From assembly GCA_963611165.1 (NCBI GenBank), contig CAVDQG010000002.1, forward strand, positions 1 through 64,000: a stretch of 64,000 nt of DNA, read 5' to 3'. Position numbers and translations under genes: made by a program. The notes beneath the pieces are model-generated. The model was not told where the DNA came from, ran no database searches, and worked only from the letters and a program-made list of their open reading frames with translations. The first letter of the stretch is position 1; every line of letters starts with the position of its first letter. Below, piece by piece: positions 33,338 through 42,815 of the stretch. This DNA is from SIG603 sp963611165. GTDB taxonomy: Bacteria > Bacillota > Clostridia > Oscillospirales > Acutalibacteraceae.

Positions 33338-34573
33338 TTAAGCATTCAATCCGGCAAGTCTGCCCGTGCAAAAGGCAATCTGCAAATTGAATCCGCCCGT
33401 GTAGGCATCCACATCCATAACCTCACCGGCAAAATAAAGTCCCGAAACGATCTTCGATTCCATGGTTTTTGGGTTGATTTCCTTGGTGTTCACTCCGCCG
33501 CCCGTAACAATAGCCTCGTTAAGAGAACGGAATCCGTTCACGGTGAGTCTGAAATCCCTGAGTGTATCGAGCAGAGACTTCCTCTGCTCCCTTGTGATGC
33601 TGTTGCACTTGGTCTCGGCCGGAATTCCGCTTCTCTTGATGACTACGTCTATCATCTTCTGCGGAAGAAGCTCCGAGAGAGAATTACCGAAATTCTTGTT
33701 CTGATTTTTCTCCAAATCACGAAGAAGTCTTTTGTCAAGCTGTTCCTCCGAAAGAGCCGGCTTGAGATTGACGGAAATTACGAATCTTCCCGGCTTCATA
33801 TCACGCATATGTGCGCTTGCGGAAAGGATAACGGGGCCGCTCACGCCGAAATGCGTGAAGAGCATCTCTCCGAAGTCCTCGTAAATCACCTTGTTTTTCT
33901 TCTCGGTATCAAATACCTTAATCTCGGCATTTCTTAAAGAAAGCCCCTGCATTTTGGGGCAATCGTCATCTTGAGTTGTGAGAGCGACAAGAGAAGGCGT
34001 GATGGGCTTTATGCTGTGGCCGAGCTTTTCGGCAAATTTGTAGCCGTCACCCGTCGAGCCTGTTGCTTTGTAAGATGCTCCGCCCGTTGCAATCAAAACG
34101 GCAGTCGAAGAGTACTCCCCCGACTGTGCCTTTACTCCTTTGACCGAGCCGTCCTCCGTAAGAACATCGAGAACAGTCTCTTTTTTAAAGCGAACTCCGA
34201 GATCCTTGCACCACTTCTCGAGAGCATTGGCAATATCGTTGGCGTTATCGCTCTCGGGAAAAACACGGTTTCCCCTCTCTGTTTTCAGCGGAACGCCAAG
34301 CCCCTCAAAGAAATCCATAGTGTCCTGCGGAGAAAGAACGCTCAGTGCACTGTAAAGGAATCTTCCCGAAGAGACGCACGACTTGATAACGGTATCGTTG
34401 TCGCAGTTGTTCGTGACGTTGCATCTTCCCTTGCCTGTTATTCGAATTTTTCTTCCAAGCTTGTCGTTTTTATCGAAAACAAGAACGCTCTTTCCGTTCT
34501 CGGCAGCAGTGCCTGCCGCCATAAGGCCCGCAGCTCCGCCGCCGATTACGATTAAGTCTATGTTTTTTGTCAC
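33338..34573 (-). CDS. HI0933/BaiN-family NAD(P)/FAD-dependent oxidoreductase
   Basis: A 411-residue flavoprotein of unknown reaction. The N-terminal FAD fold is VIGGGAAGLMAAGTAAENG with GRKIRITGKGRCNVTN, the family signature. GGASYKATGSTGDGY and the C-terminal VTGGGVNTKEINPKTMESKIVSGLYFAGEVMDVD..GGFNLQIAF are further family motifs. Start is GTG, overlapping the rpiR stop (GTGA), which couples the genes. Some relatives reduce bile-acid intermediates, but there is no such context here. Confidence 0.88.
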   Translation of the reverse strand: MTKNIDLIVIGGGAAGLMAAGTAAENGKSVLVFDKNDKLGRKIRITGKGRCNVTNNCDNDTVIKSCVSSGRFLYSALSVLSPQDTMDFFEGLGVPLKTERGNRVFPESDNANDIANALEKWCKDLGVRFKKETVLDVLTEDGSVKGVKAQSGEYSSTAVLIATGGASYKATGSTGDGYKFAEKLGHSIKPITPSLVALTTQDDDCPKMQGLSLRNAEIKVFDTEKKNKVIYEDFGEMLFTHFGVSGPVILSASAHMRDMKPGRFVISVNLKPALSEEQLDKRLLRDLEKNQNKNFGNSLSELLPQKMIDVVIKRSGIPAETKCNSITREQRKSLLDTLRDFRLTVNGFRSLNEAIVTGGGVNTKEINPKTMESKIVSGLYFAGEVMDVDAYTGGFNLQIAFCTGRLAGLNA

Positions 34574-35436
34574 TTGCTCTCCACCTTTTCGTAGGTTCCG
34601 TACTGATCCCAGATTTTTTCGAGTGACTGCAATGTCTTTGCGACTTCGTCCTTACGGCTTATAGCCGAAACAACGATAAGTGCGTTGATAACGCTAAGCG
34701 GCGCAACAAGAGAATCAACGAAAGAAACCATGTCGCTTCTTGCCTGAAGCGTATATTTAGCGGCAGCCGCAATAGGCGCAAGGGGACTATCGGTGATTGC
34801 GATTGTTGCGGCTCCTCTGTCAGCCGCATATTTGATAGCCGTAACGGCTTTCTTTGAGTATCTCGGGAAGCTTATACCGATAACGGCGTCTTCCTCTGTA
34901 AGATTTACCATCTGCTGAAGAATCTGTGCCTCGCTCGTGGCATTGATGAGCACAGCCTCACCCGTGATTAAATCCATGTAGTGGTGCAAAAATGTAGCAA
35001 GTGCCAAAGAGCTTCCCGCACCGAGGATATAAATCTTTCTTGCCTTGGTTACGGCGTCTGCGGCGGCATAGAACTGCTCGTGAGAAAGAACCTCTTTTGT
35101 TCTCTTGATTATGTCAATATCCTGATCGAGCGTTGCGTCAAGAAGATCTTCTATCTTGTAGCCCGCAGCGGTGTGCTCAAGGCGCTGAACGCTTGTCAAA
35201 CGGTTGCGAATCATCTCCTGCATAGCCTGCTGAAGCTCGGGATATCCCGAATAACCGATTTCCACCGCAAATCTGACTACGGTCGATTCGCTGACTCCGA
35301 CAACCTTTCCGAGCTTGGACGCCGTCATAAATGCTGCGGTGTCGTAGTGCTCCATTATATATCTTGCTATAAGGCGCTGTCCCTTTGAAAAGCCCTTTTC
35401 AAGCTGAACTATTCTGTCAGAAAGCTGAATATTCAT
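34570..35436 (-). CDS. RpiR/MurR-family regulator with SIS domain
   Basis: A 288-residue transcription factor. Residues 1-75 form the helix-turn-helix with the recognition helix around VGVSESTVVRFAVEIGYSGYPEL. Residues about 110-260 are a SIS phosphosugar-binding fold containing KIYILGAGSSLALATF and GISFPRYSKKAVTAIKYAADRGA. Such proteins sense phosphosugars (for example N-acetylmuramate or glucosamine phosphates). It heads the cmk operon, which is odd for a sugar regulator, and may only share the transcript. Confidence 0.9.
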   Translation of the reverse strand: MNIQLSDRIVQLEKGFSKGQRLIARYIMEHYDTAAFMTASKLGKVVGVSESTVVRFAVEIGYSGYPELQQAMQEMIRNRLTSVQRLEHTAAGYKIEDLLDATLDQDIDIIKRTKEVLSHEQFYAAADAVTKARKIYILGAGSSLALATFLHHYMDLITGEAVLINATSEAQILQQMVNLTEEDAVIGISFPRYSKKAVTAIKYAADRGAATIAITDSPLAPIAAAAKYTLQARSDMVSFVDSLVAPLSVINALIVVSAISRKDEVAKTLQSLEKIWDQYGTYEKVESK

Positions 35437-35490
35437 TTTTATCCTCCGAAGGTCATTGTCGATAATTTTGCTGATTTTAACGCATTCTAA

Positions 35491-35519
35491 ATTATAGTGT
35501 ATTTTGAATTAAAAAGCAA
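35491..35519 (-). promoter_or_regulatory. Promoter for the rpiR-cmk-ispH operon
   Basis: Minus strand TTGCTT (35519-35514), 17-base spacer, TATAAT (35496-35491). Confidence 0.6.
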
Positions 35520-35527
35520 ATCGAATT

Positions 35528-36076
35528 TCAAAATTTCGAGTAGAACTCATTAAGCTCTTTCTCGGCATTCTCTCTTGCCTTTTCGACCCTCTCGATAGCC
35601 TCGTAAACACCGCCCTCGGTGAAATCCTCGCCGATTACGAAAAGTCCGTATTCGATTTCTCTGAAGAAATCCCCCGAATCTATACCCGGAACAAGCAATT
35701 TTCCGGCTGTGGGAGACAACTCTATCAATCTGTCCGCCAAAATCTCCTTGAGATAAACTATCTTCTCGGGATAAAGTCTTAATTCTTTAATATCAAAATC
35801 CGATGTTCTACCGCAGGGGCTTGCGCAAAGCGCACAGTTCGGAACTATTGAATATTTATCTTTCCTGACTTCTTCTGCAAGAGCACTTGCCTGCTCCTGC
35901 ATACCCGAGTCACGGTGAAGCGATAGCAAGCCCTTTGCGATAACTCTTCTCGTGTTCTCGGTCTCATCGTTTGTGGAACAGACTCTCGCAAGGCCGATAA
36001 GTGCGCCCAAAAGCTTGGTTTGCTCGCCTGTCAGGGCTGCAAAATTGCCCGTCTGTACCCATGTTTTCTCAGACAT
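35528..36076 (-). CDS. Conserved-looking hypothetical protein with CxxCxxxC motif
   Basis: A 182-residue soluble protein, not recognised. Near residue 81 it has NCALCASPCGRTSD, a CxxCxxxC cluster that could bind iron-sulfur or zinc and looks a little like the N-terminal cysteine motif of hybrid-cluster proteins. The rest is helical and charged. There is no signal peptide. It stands alone upstream of the rpiR operon, ending 10 bases from that operon's -35 region. Confidence 0.6.
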   Translation of the reverse strand: MSEKTWVQTGNFAALTGEQTKLLGALIGLARVCSTNDETENTRRVIAKGLLSLHRDSGMQEQASALAEEVRKDKYSIVPNCALCASPCGRTSDFDIKELRLYPEKIVYLKEILADRLIELSPTAGKLLVPGIDSGDFFREIEYGLFVIGEDFTEGGVYEAIERVEKARENAEKELNEFYSKF

Positions 36077-36244
36077 AACTAACTCCTATCAAAATTTATC
36101 CAGACTAAAGTATATATCTATTCTGTCAATATTACAACGGCAAAATCTGCCAAATTATTCTTTTTGCACTTAATTTCCTTTACTTTCACAACTATTTCAT
36201 ATTTTAATCGTATTATATACACAAACTTAATTAAGGAGATAACT

Positions 36245-37171
36245 ATGCAAGAAACAGGTAAAAATAAAAAAAGTGCGATTATCGTGGCAAGCGTTTTCGC
36301 CGCAGTTATCATCGCCGTGATTATCTTTGTCGTTCTGAACGGCAAAAGCAGTAACACAGGTACAGCCGATGCGGATTTCTCTGTTTACACCAACGCAGAC
36401 GAGGAGACAACTTCCACGGACACATGGCCCGCAAGCGAGATTTTCCCCGATGTTCCCGTTTTCGAAGCAAACAAATATGATGTAACAGACGAAGGCACCA
36501 ATATCACATTGACCCTCAGCGCCGATGATTACTTCAACCTCAACTCCTACATGGAAAAGCTTACCGATGCAGGCGCCACACTTCAGGCAAGCTCGGATAT
36601 TTTTGCAGTGTATACTCTCGGTGATGTAGAAATTCAGATAATAAAAGACAAGACTACTCCGATGATTATTCTCTGCGGAGAAGAGACCGTAGATATTTCT
36701 GTCGAAACATTTGCGGACTATCCTCTTCCCGATAACGCAAGAATGGTCAGTGCCGATGTTTCCGAATCGTCAGCGAATATTCTGTATATAACAGAAAGAT
36801 GCTTAAGCTATGAAGACGCTCTTGCCTATTGCGAGAAGCTCAGCTCCTACAGCTGGCAAACAAGCTCAAAGCTTCCCGAAAGCGGAAACCCACAGCCGTT
36901 CTTGGCACAGTACACGCTTGACGATATGTCAATAACTCTTGACTACTACAGCGAAGGCTTCAACTGTCAGCTTGTGTTCACAGCCAACTCGGCAAGCGTC
37001 GGCATAGGCGACTACGACACCGACAAGGTTTATTATATCGAAGACACAGGCGAATATGTCATGTACAACACGGACGGCACGGCAACACCCGTAGACCCGA
37101 GCGACTACGATTCCGCCGATATAATCACCATTGAAAGCGAATCAAGCACGACAGAAGGCCCGAAGGGTTAA
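36245..37171 (+). CDS. Membrane-anchored extracellular protein of unknown function
   Basis: A 308-residue protein with a short basic inside tail (MQETGKNKKS), one span at about 11-31, and the rest outside the cell. The outer part is acidic, with an ADADFSVYTNADEETTST linker, then two mixed alpha/beta stretches at about 70-145 and 155-240. It ends in a Ser/Thr/Glu tail. Start ATG at 36245 has TAAGGAG upstream; longer readings lack this. It stands alone with a terminator. No family was recognised. Confidence 0.7.
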   Translation: MQETGKNKKSAIIVASVFAAVIIAVIIFVVLNGKSSNTGTADADFSVYTNADEETTSTDTWPASEIFPDVPVFEANKYDVTDEGTNITLTLSADDYFNLNSYMEKLTDAGATLQASSDIFAVYTLGDVEIQIIKDKTTPMIILCGEETVDISVETFADYPLPDNARMVSADVSESSANILYITERCLSYEDALAYCEKLSSYSWQTSSKLPESGNPQPFLAQYTLDDMSITLDYYSEGFNCQLVFTANSASVGIGDYDTDKVYYIEDTGEYVMYNTDGTATPVDPSDYDSADIITIESESSTTEGPKG

Positions 37172-37186
37172 TTGACAAAATAAATC

Positions 37187-37217
37187 AAAAAGGAGATTCC
37201 GTCGAATCTCCTTTTTC
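37187..37217. terminator. Bidirectional terminator between the anchored protein and uvrA
   Basis: AAAAAGGAGATTC / GAATCTCCTTTTT around CGTC; T-runs on both strands serve the convergent genes. Confidence 0.85.
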
Positions 37218-37226
37218 TTTTGCTCT

Positions 37227-40070
37227 TTACTCTAAATCCAAAAGCGGCTTCAAATATTCTCCCGTATATGAACCCGATGTTTTTGCGACCTGTTCTGGTG
37301 TTCCCTTTGCCACAACAGTACCGCCGCCCGAACCTCCCTCGGGGCCGAGATCGATAATATAGTCGGCAGTCTTTATCAAATCGAGATTATGCTCGATAAC
37401 AACAACGCTGTTTCCAGCATCAACCAGTCTTTGAAGCACATCTATAAGCCTATGTACATCGGCAATGTGAAGACCCGTTGTCGGCTCGTCAAGTATATAA
37501 ACAGTCTTACCCGTAGAACGCTTGGCAAGCTCCGTCGCAAGCTTGACTCTCTGCGCCTCACCGCCCGAAAGCGTGGTTGCCTGCTGACCAAGCTTAATAT
37601 AATTAAGTCCGACCTCCCAGAGAGTTCTGAGCTTTCTCTCGATTTTCGGAATATCACGGAAGAAATCGAGTGCTTCTTCAACGGTCATTTCGAGCACGTC
37701 ATAAATCGACTTGCCCTTATATTTTACCTCCAGGGTCTCATGGTTGTAGCGTTTTCCCTTGCAAACATCGCACGAAACATAAACATCAGGCAAAAAGTGC
37801 ATCTCGATTTTTATTATTCCGTCACCCTGACAGCTCTCGCATCTGCCGCCCTTTACATTGAAAGAAAATCTGCTCGAGGTGAAGCCTCTCACCTTGGCGT
37901 CTGTCGTGCTTGCGAAAAGCTCTCTTATATCATTAAATACTCCCGTGTAGGTTGCGGGATTGGATCTCGGAGTTCTGCCTATCGGCGACTGGTCAATTTT
38001 GATGACCTTATCGAGATTCTCCATTCCTCTTATCTCTCGGTGCGCTCCTGCCACATGCTTTGCACGGTTGAGCTCAACCGACAGCTTCTTGTAAAGAATT
38101 TCATTTATAAGCGAGGATTTGCCCGAGCCCGAAACGCCCGTCACGCATACAAATTCGCCCAACGGAATATCAACATTGATATTCTTAAGATTATTCTGTC
38201 TTGCACCGATAATCTGAAGCTTCTTTCCGTTGCCCTTTCGCCTCGATTCAGGAACTTCAACCTTTTTCTTTCCGCTGAGGTACTGACCCGTTATCGAGTT
38301 TTCGCACTTCAGTATACCTTCAACATCTCCGCTGTACACAATTTCACCGCCGTGAATACCCGCACCGGGGCCCACATCGACAATGTGGTCAGCGGCAAGC
38401 ATGGTTTCCTCGTCATGCTCTACCACGATGACCGTGTTTCCCAAATCACGAAGCCTTTTGAGTGTACCGAGAAGCTTGGTGTTGTCCCTCTGATGAAGTC
38501 CTATGCTCGGCTCGTCAAGAACATAAAGAACGCCCGTGAGCGATGAGCCGATATTTGTGGCAAGTCTGATTCTCTGGCTCTCGCCGCCCGAAAGAGTACC
38601 CGCACTTCTTGAAAGCGTGAGGTAATCAAGTCCGACATTCTTAAGGAATCCAAGACGGGACTTTACCTCCTTGAGTATTGCCTCGCTTATCTTGACCTCT
38701 TTCTCGTTAAGCTTGAGATTTTCTACAAAGTCAATTGCATCGCCTACTGAAAAATCGCAGAAATCGGAGATATTTTTTCCGCCGACCGTGACCGCAAGGC
38801 TCTCGGGTGAAAGTCTCTTTCCGCCGCACTTGTCGCAAGGAATCTCACTCATGAAGGATTCTATTTCCTCCTTTATCCATGCGGAAGACGTCTCACGGAA
38901 ACGGCGATTGAGATTGCTCACGATTCCCTCAAAAGTGGTGCTGAATTTTCCCTTGTCGTAGACTCCCTCACGCTCAAGCTCTATCTTCTCTCCCTTTGTT
39001 CCGTAGAGAAGAATATCTATGATTTCATCGGGAAGATCTCCGAGCGGCGTATCGAGAGAAAAGCCGTAGTGCTTGGAAAGTCCTTTCATGTACATGGTGG
39101 CAATTGTGTTGCCCTCCATTGCCCAACCCGAGCCTTTGAGTCCGCCCTGAGAAATAGATTTTGATTTATCGGGAATAATTCTTGCGGGGTCAATCTCGAG
39201 AAATACTCCAAGACCAGTACATTTCGGGCATGCTCCCGCAGGATTATTAAACGAAAACATTCTCGGCGTGAGCTCGTCAACACTGACGCCGTGCTCGGGA
39301 CAGGCAAAATTCTGAGAATAAAGCACATCTCTGCTGTTTTCTCCGTCCATGATATTCACTACGGTAATACCGCCCGTCAGCTTAGCCGCTGTCTCTATGG
39401 AATCCGTGAGTCTCGTTCTTATGTCGTTACGGACTACCAGTCTGTCTACGACTACATCGATATCGTGCTTCTTGTTCTTCTCAAGCTTAGGCACATCGTT
39501 AAGGTCGTAAATTTCTCCGTCCACACGAACACGGACAAAGCCGTTTTTCTTGGCATTTTCGAGTTCTGTCTTGTGCTCGCCCTTTCGTCCCTTGACAATA
39601 GGCGCCAAAATCTGTATTTTCGTCCTCTCGGGCAATTCCAAAACAGAGCCGACTATCTGGTCGATGGACTGAGAGCTTATCTCCTTGCCGCAGACGGGGC
39701 AGTGCGGAATTCCTATTCTTGCCCAAAGAAGTCGGAGATAGTCATATATCTCCGTGACCGTTCCGACGGTTGATCTCGGGTTTTTCGAAGTTGTCTTCTG
39801 GTCTATCGCAATGGCTGGTGAAAGTCCGTCTATTCTGTCAACATCGGGCTTTTCCATCTGTCCGAGGAACATTCTCGCATATGAGGAAAGCGACTCCACA
39901 TATCTTCTCTGACCCTCGGCATAAATCGTATCAAACGCAAGCGAGGATTTTCCCGAGCCCGAAAGTCCCGTCAAAACCACAAGACTGTCCCTTGGAATTT
40001 TGACATCAACATTTTTCAGGTTATGTACCCTTGCACCCTTTATAAAAATACTTCTTGTATCTATGCTCAT
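37227..40070 (-). CDS. uvrA: UvrABC excision repair ATPase subunit A
   Basis: Finds DNA damage and loads UvrB. The 947-residue chain has two ABC ATPase halves: Walker A GLSGSGKSSLAF near 33-44 and GVSGSGKSSLINE near 645, signatures LSGGESQR and LSGGEAQR, and Cys-rich zinc modules (CPVCGK; CDKCGG; CESCQGDG with CDVCKGK). The ATG overlaps the uvrB stop (ATGA), so the two share a transcript and probably SOS control. Confidence 0.97.
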   Translation of the reverse strand: MSIDTRSIFIKGARVHNLKNVDVKIPRDSLVVLTGLSGSGKSSLAFDTIYAEGQRRYVESLSSYARMFLGQMEKPDVDRIDGLSPAIAIDQKTTSKNPRSTVGTVTEIYDYLRLLWARIGIPHCPVCGKEISSQSIDQIVGSVLELPERTKIQILAPIVKGRKGEHKTELENAKKNGFVRVRVDGEIYDLNDVPKLEKNKKHDIDVVVDRLVVRNDIRTRLTDSIETAAKLTGGITVVNIMDGENSRDVLYSQNFACPEHGVSVDELTPRMFSFNNPAGACPKCTGLGVFLEIDPARIIPDKSKSISQGGLKGSGWAMEGNTIATMYMKGLSKHYGFSLDTPLGDLPDEIIDILLYGTKGEKIELEREGVYDKGKFSTTFEGIVSNLNRRFRETSSAWIKEEIESFMSEIPCDKCGGKRLSPESLAVTVGGKNISDFCDFSVGDAIDFVENLKLNEKEVKISEAILKEVKSRLGFLKNVGLDYLTLSRSAGTLSGGESQRIRLATNIGSSLTGVLYVLDEPSIGLHQRDNTKLLGTLKRLRDLGNTVIVVEHDEETMLAADHIVDVGPGAGIHGGEIVYSGDVEGILKCENSITGQYLSGKKKVEVPESRRKGNGKKLQIIGARQNNLKNINVDIPLGEFVCVTGVSGSGKSSLINEILYKKLSVELNRAKHVAGAHREIRGMENLDKVIKIDQSPIGRTPRSNPATYTGVFNDIRELFASTTDAKVRGFTSSRFSFNVKGGRCESCQGDGIIKIEMHFLPDVYVSCDVCKGKRYNHETLEVKYKGKSIYDVLEMTVEEALDFFRDIPKIERKLRTLWEVGLNYIKLGQQATTLSGGEAQRVKLATELAKRSTGKTVYILDEPTTGLHIADVHRLIDVLQRLVDAGNSVVVIEHNLDLIKTADYIIDLGPEGGSGGGTVVAKGTPEQVAKTSGSYTGEYLKPLLDLE

Positions 40071-42073
40071 GTACTTCTTCTCTTCCTCTCCTTAATTTTC
40101 GGCTTGGCTGTACCCACGCCCTGAAGCTCCTTGATTTTATCTCGCAGATATGCCGCATGCTCAAACTCAAGCAACTTTGCCGCCGCTTTCATTTCCTTTG
40201 TCAGCTTTTCGATTTCCTGCTGTCTCTCAAGCGGACTTAAACGCTTTAGGCTTCTGCTCTTTTTATCGTCCTTATGAGTCGAGATTTCCAGAATCTCGGC
40301 AACATCTTTCTTTATGGTCTTGGGCACTATGCCGTGTTCTTCGTTATATTTTTGCTGAATCTCTCGGCGACGGTTCGTCTCCGTGATTGCATACTCCATG
40401 GACGGTGTGACCGTGTCTGCGTACATAATTACCTGACCGTCGGCGTTTCTTGCGGCTCTGCCTATCGTCTGAATAAGCGAGCGTGAAGAACGCAAAAAGC
40501 CCTCCTTGTCGGCGTCAAGAATCGCAACAAGAGACACCTCGGGAATATCAAGTCCCTCACGAAGCAAATTAATACCGACAAGCACGTCAAATTCTCCCAG
40601 TCGCAAATCCCTTATGATTTCCATTCGCTCGACCGTATCCACATCATAGTGCATATATCGCACACGAATGCCGTAATTCTCGAAATAAGCCGTGAGATCC
40701 TCAGCCATTTTCTTGGTAAGCGTTGTGACAAGCACACGCTCCTTTTTCTCGGTTCGGATATTAATTTCAGAAATCAAATCGTCTATCTGACCGTCTGTCG
40801 GCTTAACCGTGATAAGCGGATCCAAAAGTCCCGTAGGACGAATCACCTGTTCGGCTATAACGGCGGATTTCTCAAGTTCAAAGTCACCCGGCGTTGCCGA
40901 AACGAAAACCGCCTGATTAACTCTCTCATAAAACTCATCAAAATTAAGCGGTCTGTTGTCGTAAGCTGACGGCAAGCGGAAGCCGTACTCTATAAGCGCT
41001 TCTTTTCTTGCCCTGTCGCCTGCATACATCGCCCTTACCTGCGGCAGCGTGACATGGCTTTCGTCAACAAACAGAAGAAAATCATCGGGAAAATAGTTGA
41101 TAAGCGTGAACGGCGCAGAGCCGGGCTCTCTTCCCGACATGACCCTCGAGTAATTCTCTATCCCCTTGCAAAAGCCGATTTCCCTTAGCATCTCTATGTC
41201 ATAGCGTGTTCTCTGCTCTATTCTCTGAGCCTCGATGAGCTTCCCCTGAGATTCAAAAAAAGCGACGCGCTCTTCCATTTCCTTTTCTATCTCGACAAGT
41301 GCACGCTCCGTCTTCTCCCTCGGAACGATATAGTGAGAAGCAGGGTAAATCGCAACGTGCTTGAGCTCGCTTATCACCTCGCCCGTAAGCGGTACAATCT
41401 CGCTTATTCGGTCGATTTCGTCCCCGAAAAATTCCACTCTTATCGCCTTTTCACTCGATTCCGCAGGAAATATCTCGACTACATCTCCACGCACACGGAA
41501 CTTGTTTCTTGTGAAATTGACGTCGTTTCTCTCGTACTGAATTTCCACAAGCTTTGCTAAAAGCTCCTCACGGCTCTTTTCCATACCGGGACGAAGCGAA
41601 ATTACCATGGTGCGGTAGTCGATAGGGTCGCCGAGTGAGTATATGCACGAAACGGAGGCTACTATGATAACATCCCGTCTCTCGGAAAGCGCCGAGGTCG
41701 CACTGTGGCGAAGCTTGTCGATTTCCTCATTGATTGAGGAGTCTTTCTCGATATATGTGTCCGTCTGGGCAATGTATGCCTCAGGCTGATAGTAATCATA
41801 GTAAGAAACAAAATATTCGACCGCATTGTTCGGAAAAAACTCTCTGAACTCCGAGCAAAGCTGAGCCGCAAGGGTCTTGTTGTGTGCCAAAACAAGCGTG
41901 GGGCGGTTAAGTCTTTCGATGACATTCGCCATCGTGAAGGTTTTACCCGAACCCGTAACGCCCAAAAGCGTCTGCTCACGATTGCCTGAAGCTATAGATT
42001 TCACAAGCGCATCTATAGCCTCGGGCTGATCTCCCGTCGGCTTATATTTGGAAACAAGCTGAAATTTGTCCAT
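40067..42073 (-). CDS. uvrB: UvrABC excision repair helicase subunit B
   Basis: Damage-verifying helicase that hands DNA to UvrC. Residues are counted from ATG 42073 (668 residues), which has AAAGGAG 8 bases upstream; the in-frame extension to 42115 has no ribosome site. Walker A GVTGSGKTFTMANVI lies near 37, the beta-hairpin VSYYDYYQPEAYIAQTDTYIEKD near 90-112, helicase motif DESH near 337, LREGLDIPEVSLVAILDADKEGF near 500, and a C-terminal UVR domain that contacts UvrA/UvrC. Confidence 0.97.
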   Translation of the reverse strand: MDKFQLVSKYKPTGDQPEAIDALVKSIASGNREQTLLGVTGSGKTFTMANVIERLNRPTLVLAHNKTLAAQLCSEFREFFPNNAVEYFVSYYDYYQPEAYIAQTDTYIEKDSSINEEIDKLRHSATSALSERRDVIIVASVSCIYSLGDPIDYRTMVISLRPGMEKSREELLAKLVEIQYERNDVNFTRNKFRVRGDVVEIFPAESSEKAIRVEFFGDEIDRISEIVPLTGEVISELKHVAIYPASHYIVPREKTERALVEIEKEMEERVAFFESQGKLIEAQRIEQRTRYDIEMLREIGFCKGIENYSRVMSGREPGSAPFTLINYFPDDFLLFVDESHVTLPQVRAMYAGDRARKEALIEYGFRLPSAYDNRPLNFDEFYERVNQAVFVSATPGDFELEKSAVIAEQVIRPTGLLDPLITVKPTDGQIDDLISEINIRTEKKERVLVTTLTKKMAEDLTAYFENYGIRVRYMHYDVDTVERMEIIRDLRLGEFDVLVGINLLREGLDIPEVSLVAILDADKEGFLRSSRSLIQTIGRAARNADGQVIMYADTVTPSMEYAITETNRRREIQQKYNEEHGIVPKTIKKDVAEILEISTHKDDKKSRSLKRLSPLERQQEIEKLTKEMKAAAKLLEFEHAAYLRDKIKELQGVGTAKPKIKERKRRST

Positions 42074-42108
42074 TAGCTCTCCTTTCAGACAATATGCCGT
42101 ATCAAATG

Positions 42109-42181
42109 AAAACAAATGTTTTGTTACTATATTCTACTACACATGAATCTAAAAGTAAAGAAAAAATCGAACAAGTGTTTT
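42109..42181 (-). promoter_or_regulatory. uvrBA promoter flanked by two LexA-like boxes
   Basis: Minus strand TTTACT (42159-42154), 17-base spacer, TAGAAT (42136-42131). CGAACAAGTGTTTT (42168-42181) matches 13 of 14 positions of the Bacillus-type LexA/DinR consensus CGAACRNRYGTTYC just upstream of the -35. AAAACAAATGTTTT (42109-42122), about 11 of 14, sits over the expected transcription start. Confidence 0.65.
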
Positions 42182-42199
42182 AAAATCTTCCGAAAATTA

Positions 42200-42228
42200 T
42201 TTACAACCGTAAATATAAAAGCTATACT
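42200..42228 (+). promoter_or_regulatory. Promoter for the histidine phosphatase/radC-like pair
   Basis: TTTACA (42200-42205), 17-base spacer, TATACT (42223-42228). It lies about 20 bases from the stronger LexA-like box, so divergent SOS control is possible. Confidence 0.6.
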
Positions 42229-42266
42229 ATATCTAAATATAAAAATAAGCGAAAGAGGAAAATGCT

Positions 42267-42815
42267 TTGAAGCTTTACGTTGCAAGACACGGAGAAACCG
42301 AGTGGAATTCACTCGATAAAATATGCGGAAGAACCGACCTTAACCTCACCGAAAAAGGAATTTGTCAGGCTCACGACCTCGGCAAACGAATGAGAGAAGA
42401 AAATAAAATACCCGATGTTATAATCGTCTCCCCCATGAAAAGAGCACAGCAAACCGCAAGGGCTGTGCTCGAGGAATTGCCGAAAAAAGATATTGAATTT
42501 TTCACCGACGAAAGACTAATCGAAATGGATTACGGCATCTACGAGGGAATGCCGAGACTTACCGAGGGATTTCTCGAAAACAAAGGAAATTTTGCCGTGA
42601 AGTATCCGAACGGCGAGTCTCAGCTTATGGCTGCCGCAAGGGTATATCCGCTTATAGATGAAATCAAAGCAAAATATAAAGACAAAACGGTGATGCTTGT
42701 CTGTCACGGCGGAATTTGCCGTATTATCCACACCTACTTCAACAACCTCCCAAACTCTGAATTTCTGAAATGGTCGGCAACAAACTGCTGTCTTTCAGAA
42801 TATGAAACGGACTGA
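42267..42815 (+). CDS. Histidine phosphatase family protein
   Basis: A 182-residue phosphoglycerate-mutase-like enzyme. It starts with YVARHGETEWNS, whose His is the phospho-acceptor, and has SPMKRAQQTA (Arg pocket), a Glu in MDYGIYEG and the second His in LVCHGGICR. Many small relatives remove phosphate from metabolites or act as CobC-like alpha-ribazole phosphatases; no cobalamin genes are nearby. The start is TTG behind GAGGAA. It overlaps the RadC-like gene if that gene starts at 42802. Confidence 0.85.
   Translation: MKLYVARHGETEWNSLDKICGRTDLNLTEKGICQAHDLGKRMREENKIPDVIIVSPMKRAQQTARAVLEELPKKDIEFFTDERLIEMDYGIYEGMPRLTEGFLENKGNFAVKYPNGESQLMAAARVYPLIDEIKAKYKDKTVMLVCHGGICRIIHTYFNNLPNSEFLKWSATNCCLSEYETD

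Noticed and set aside
33089..33937. Long reading frame across the cmk/HI0933 boundary on the plus strand
   Set aside because: Antisense to two recognised genes and without start signals.
37389..38546. Long reading frame (385 codons) opposite uvrA
   Set aside because: It is antisense to well-conserved uvrA sequence, has no ribosome site and its protein resembles nothing; it reflects codon bias.
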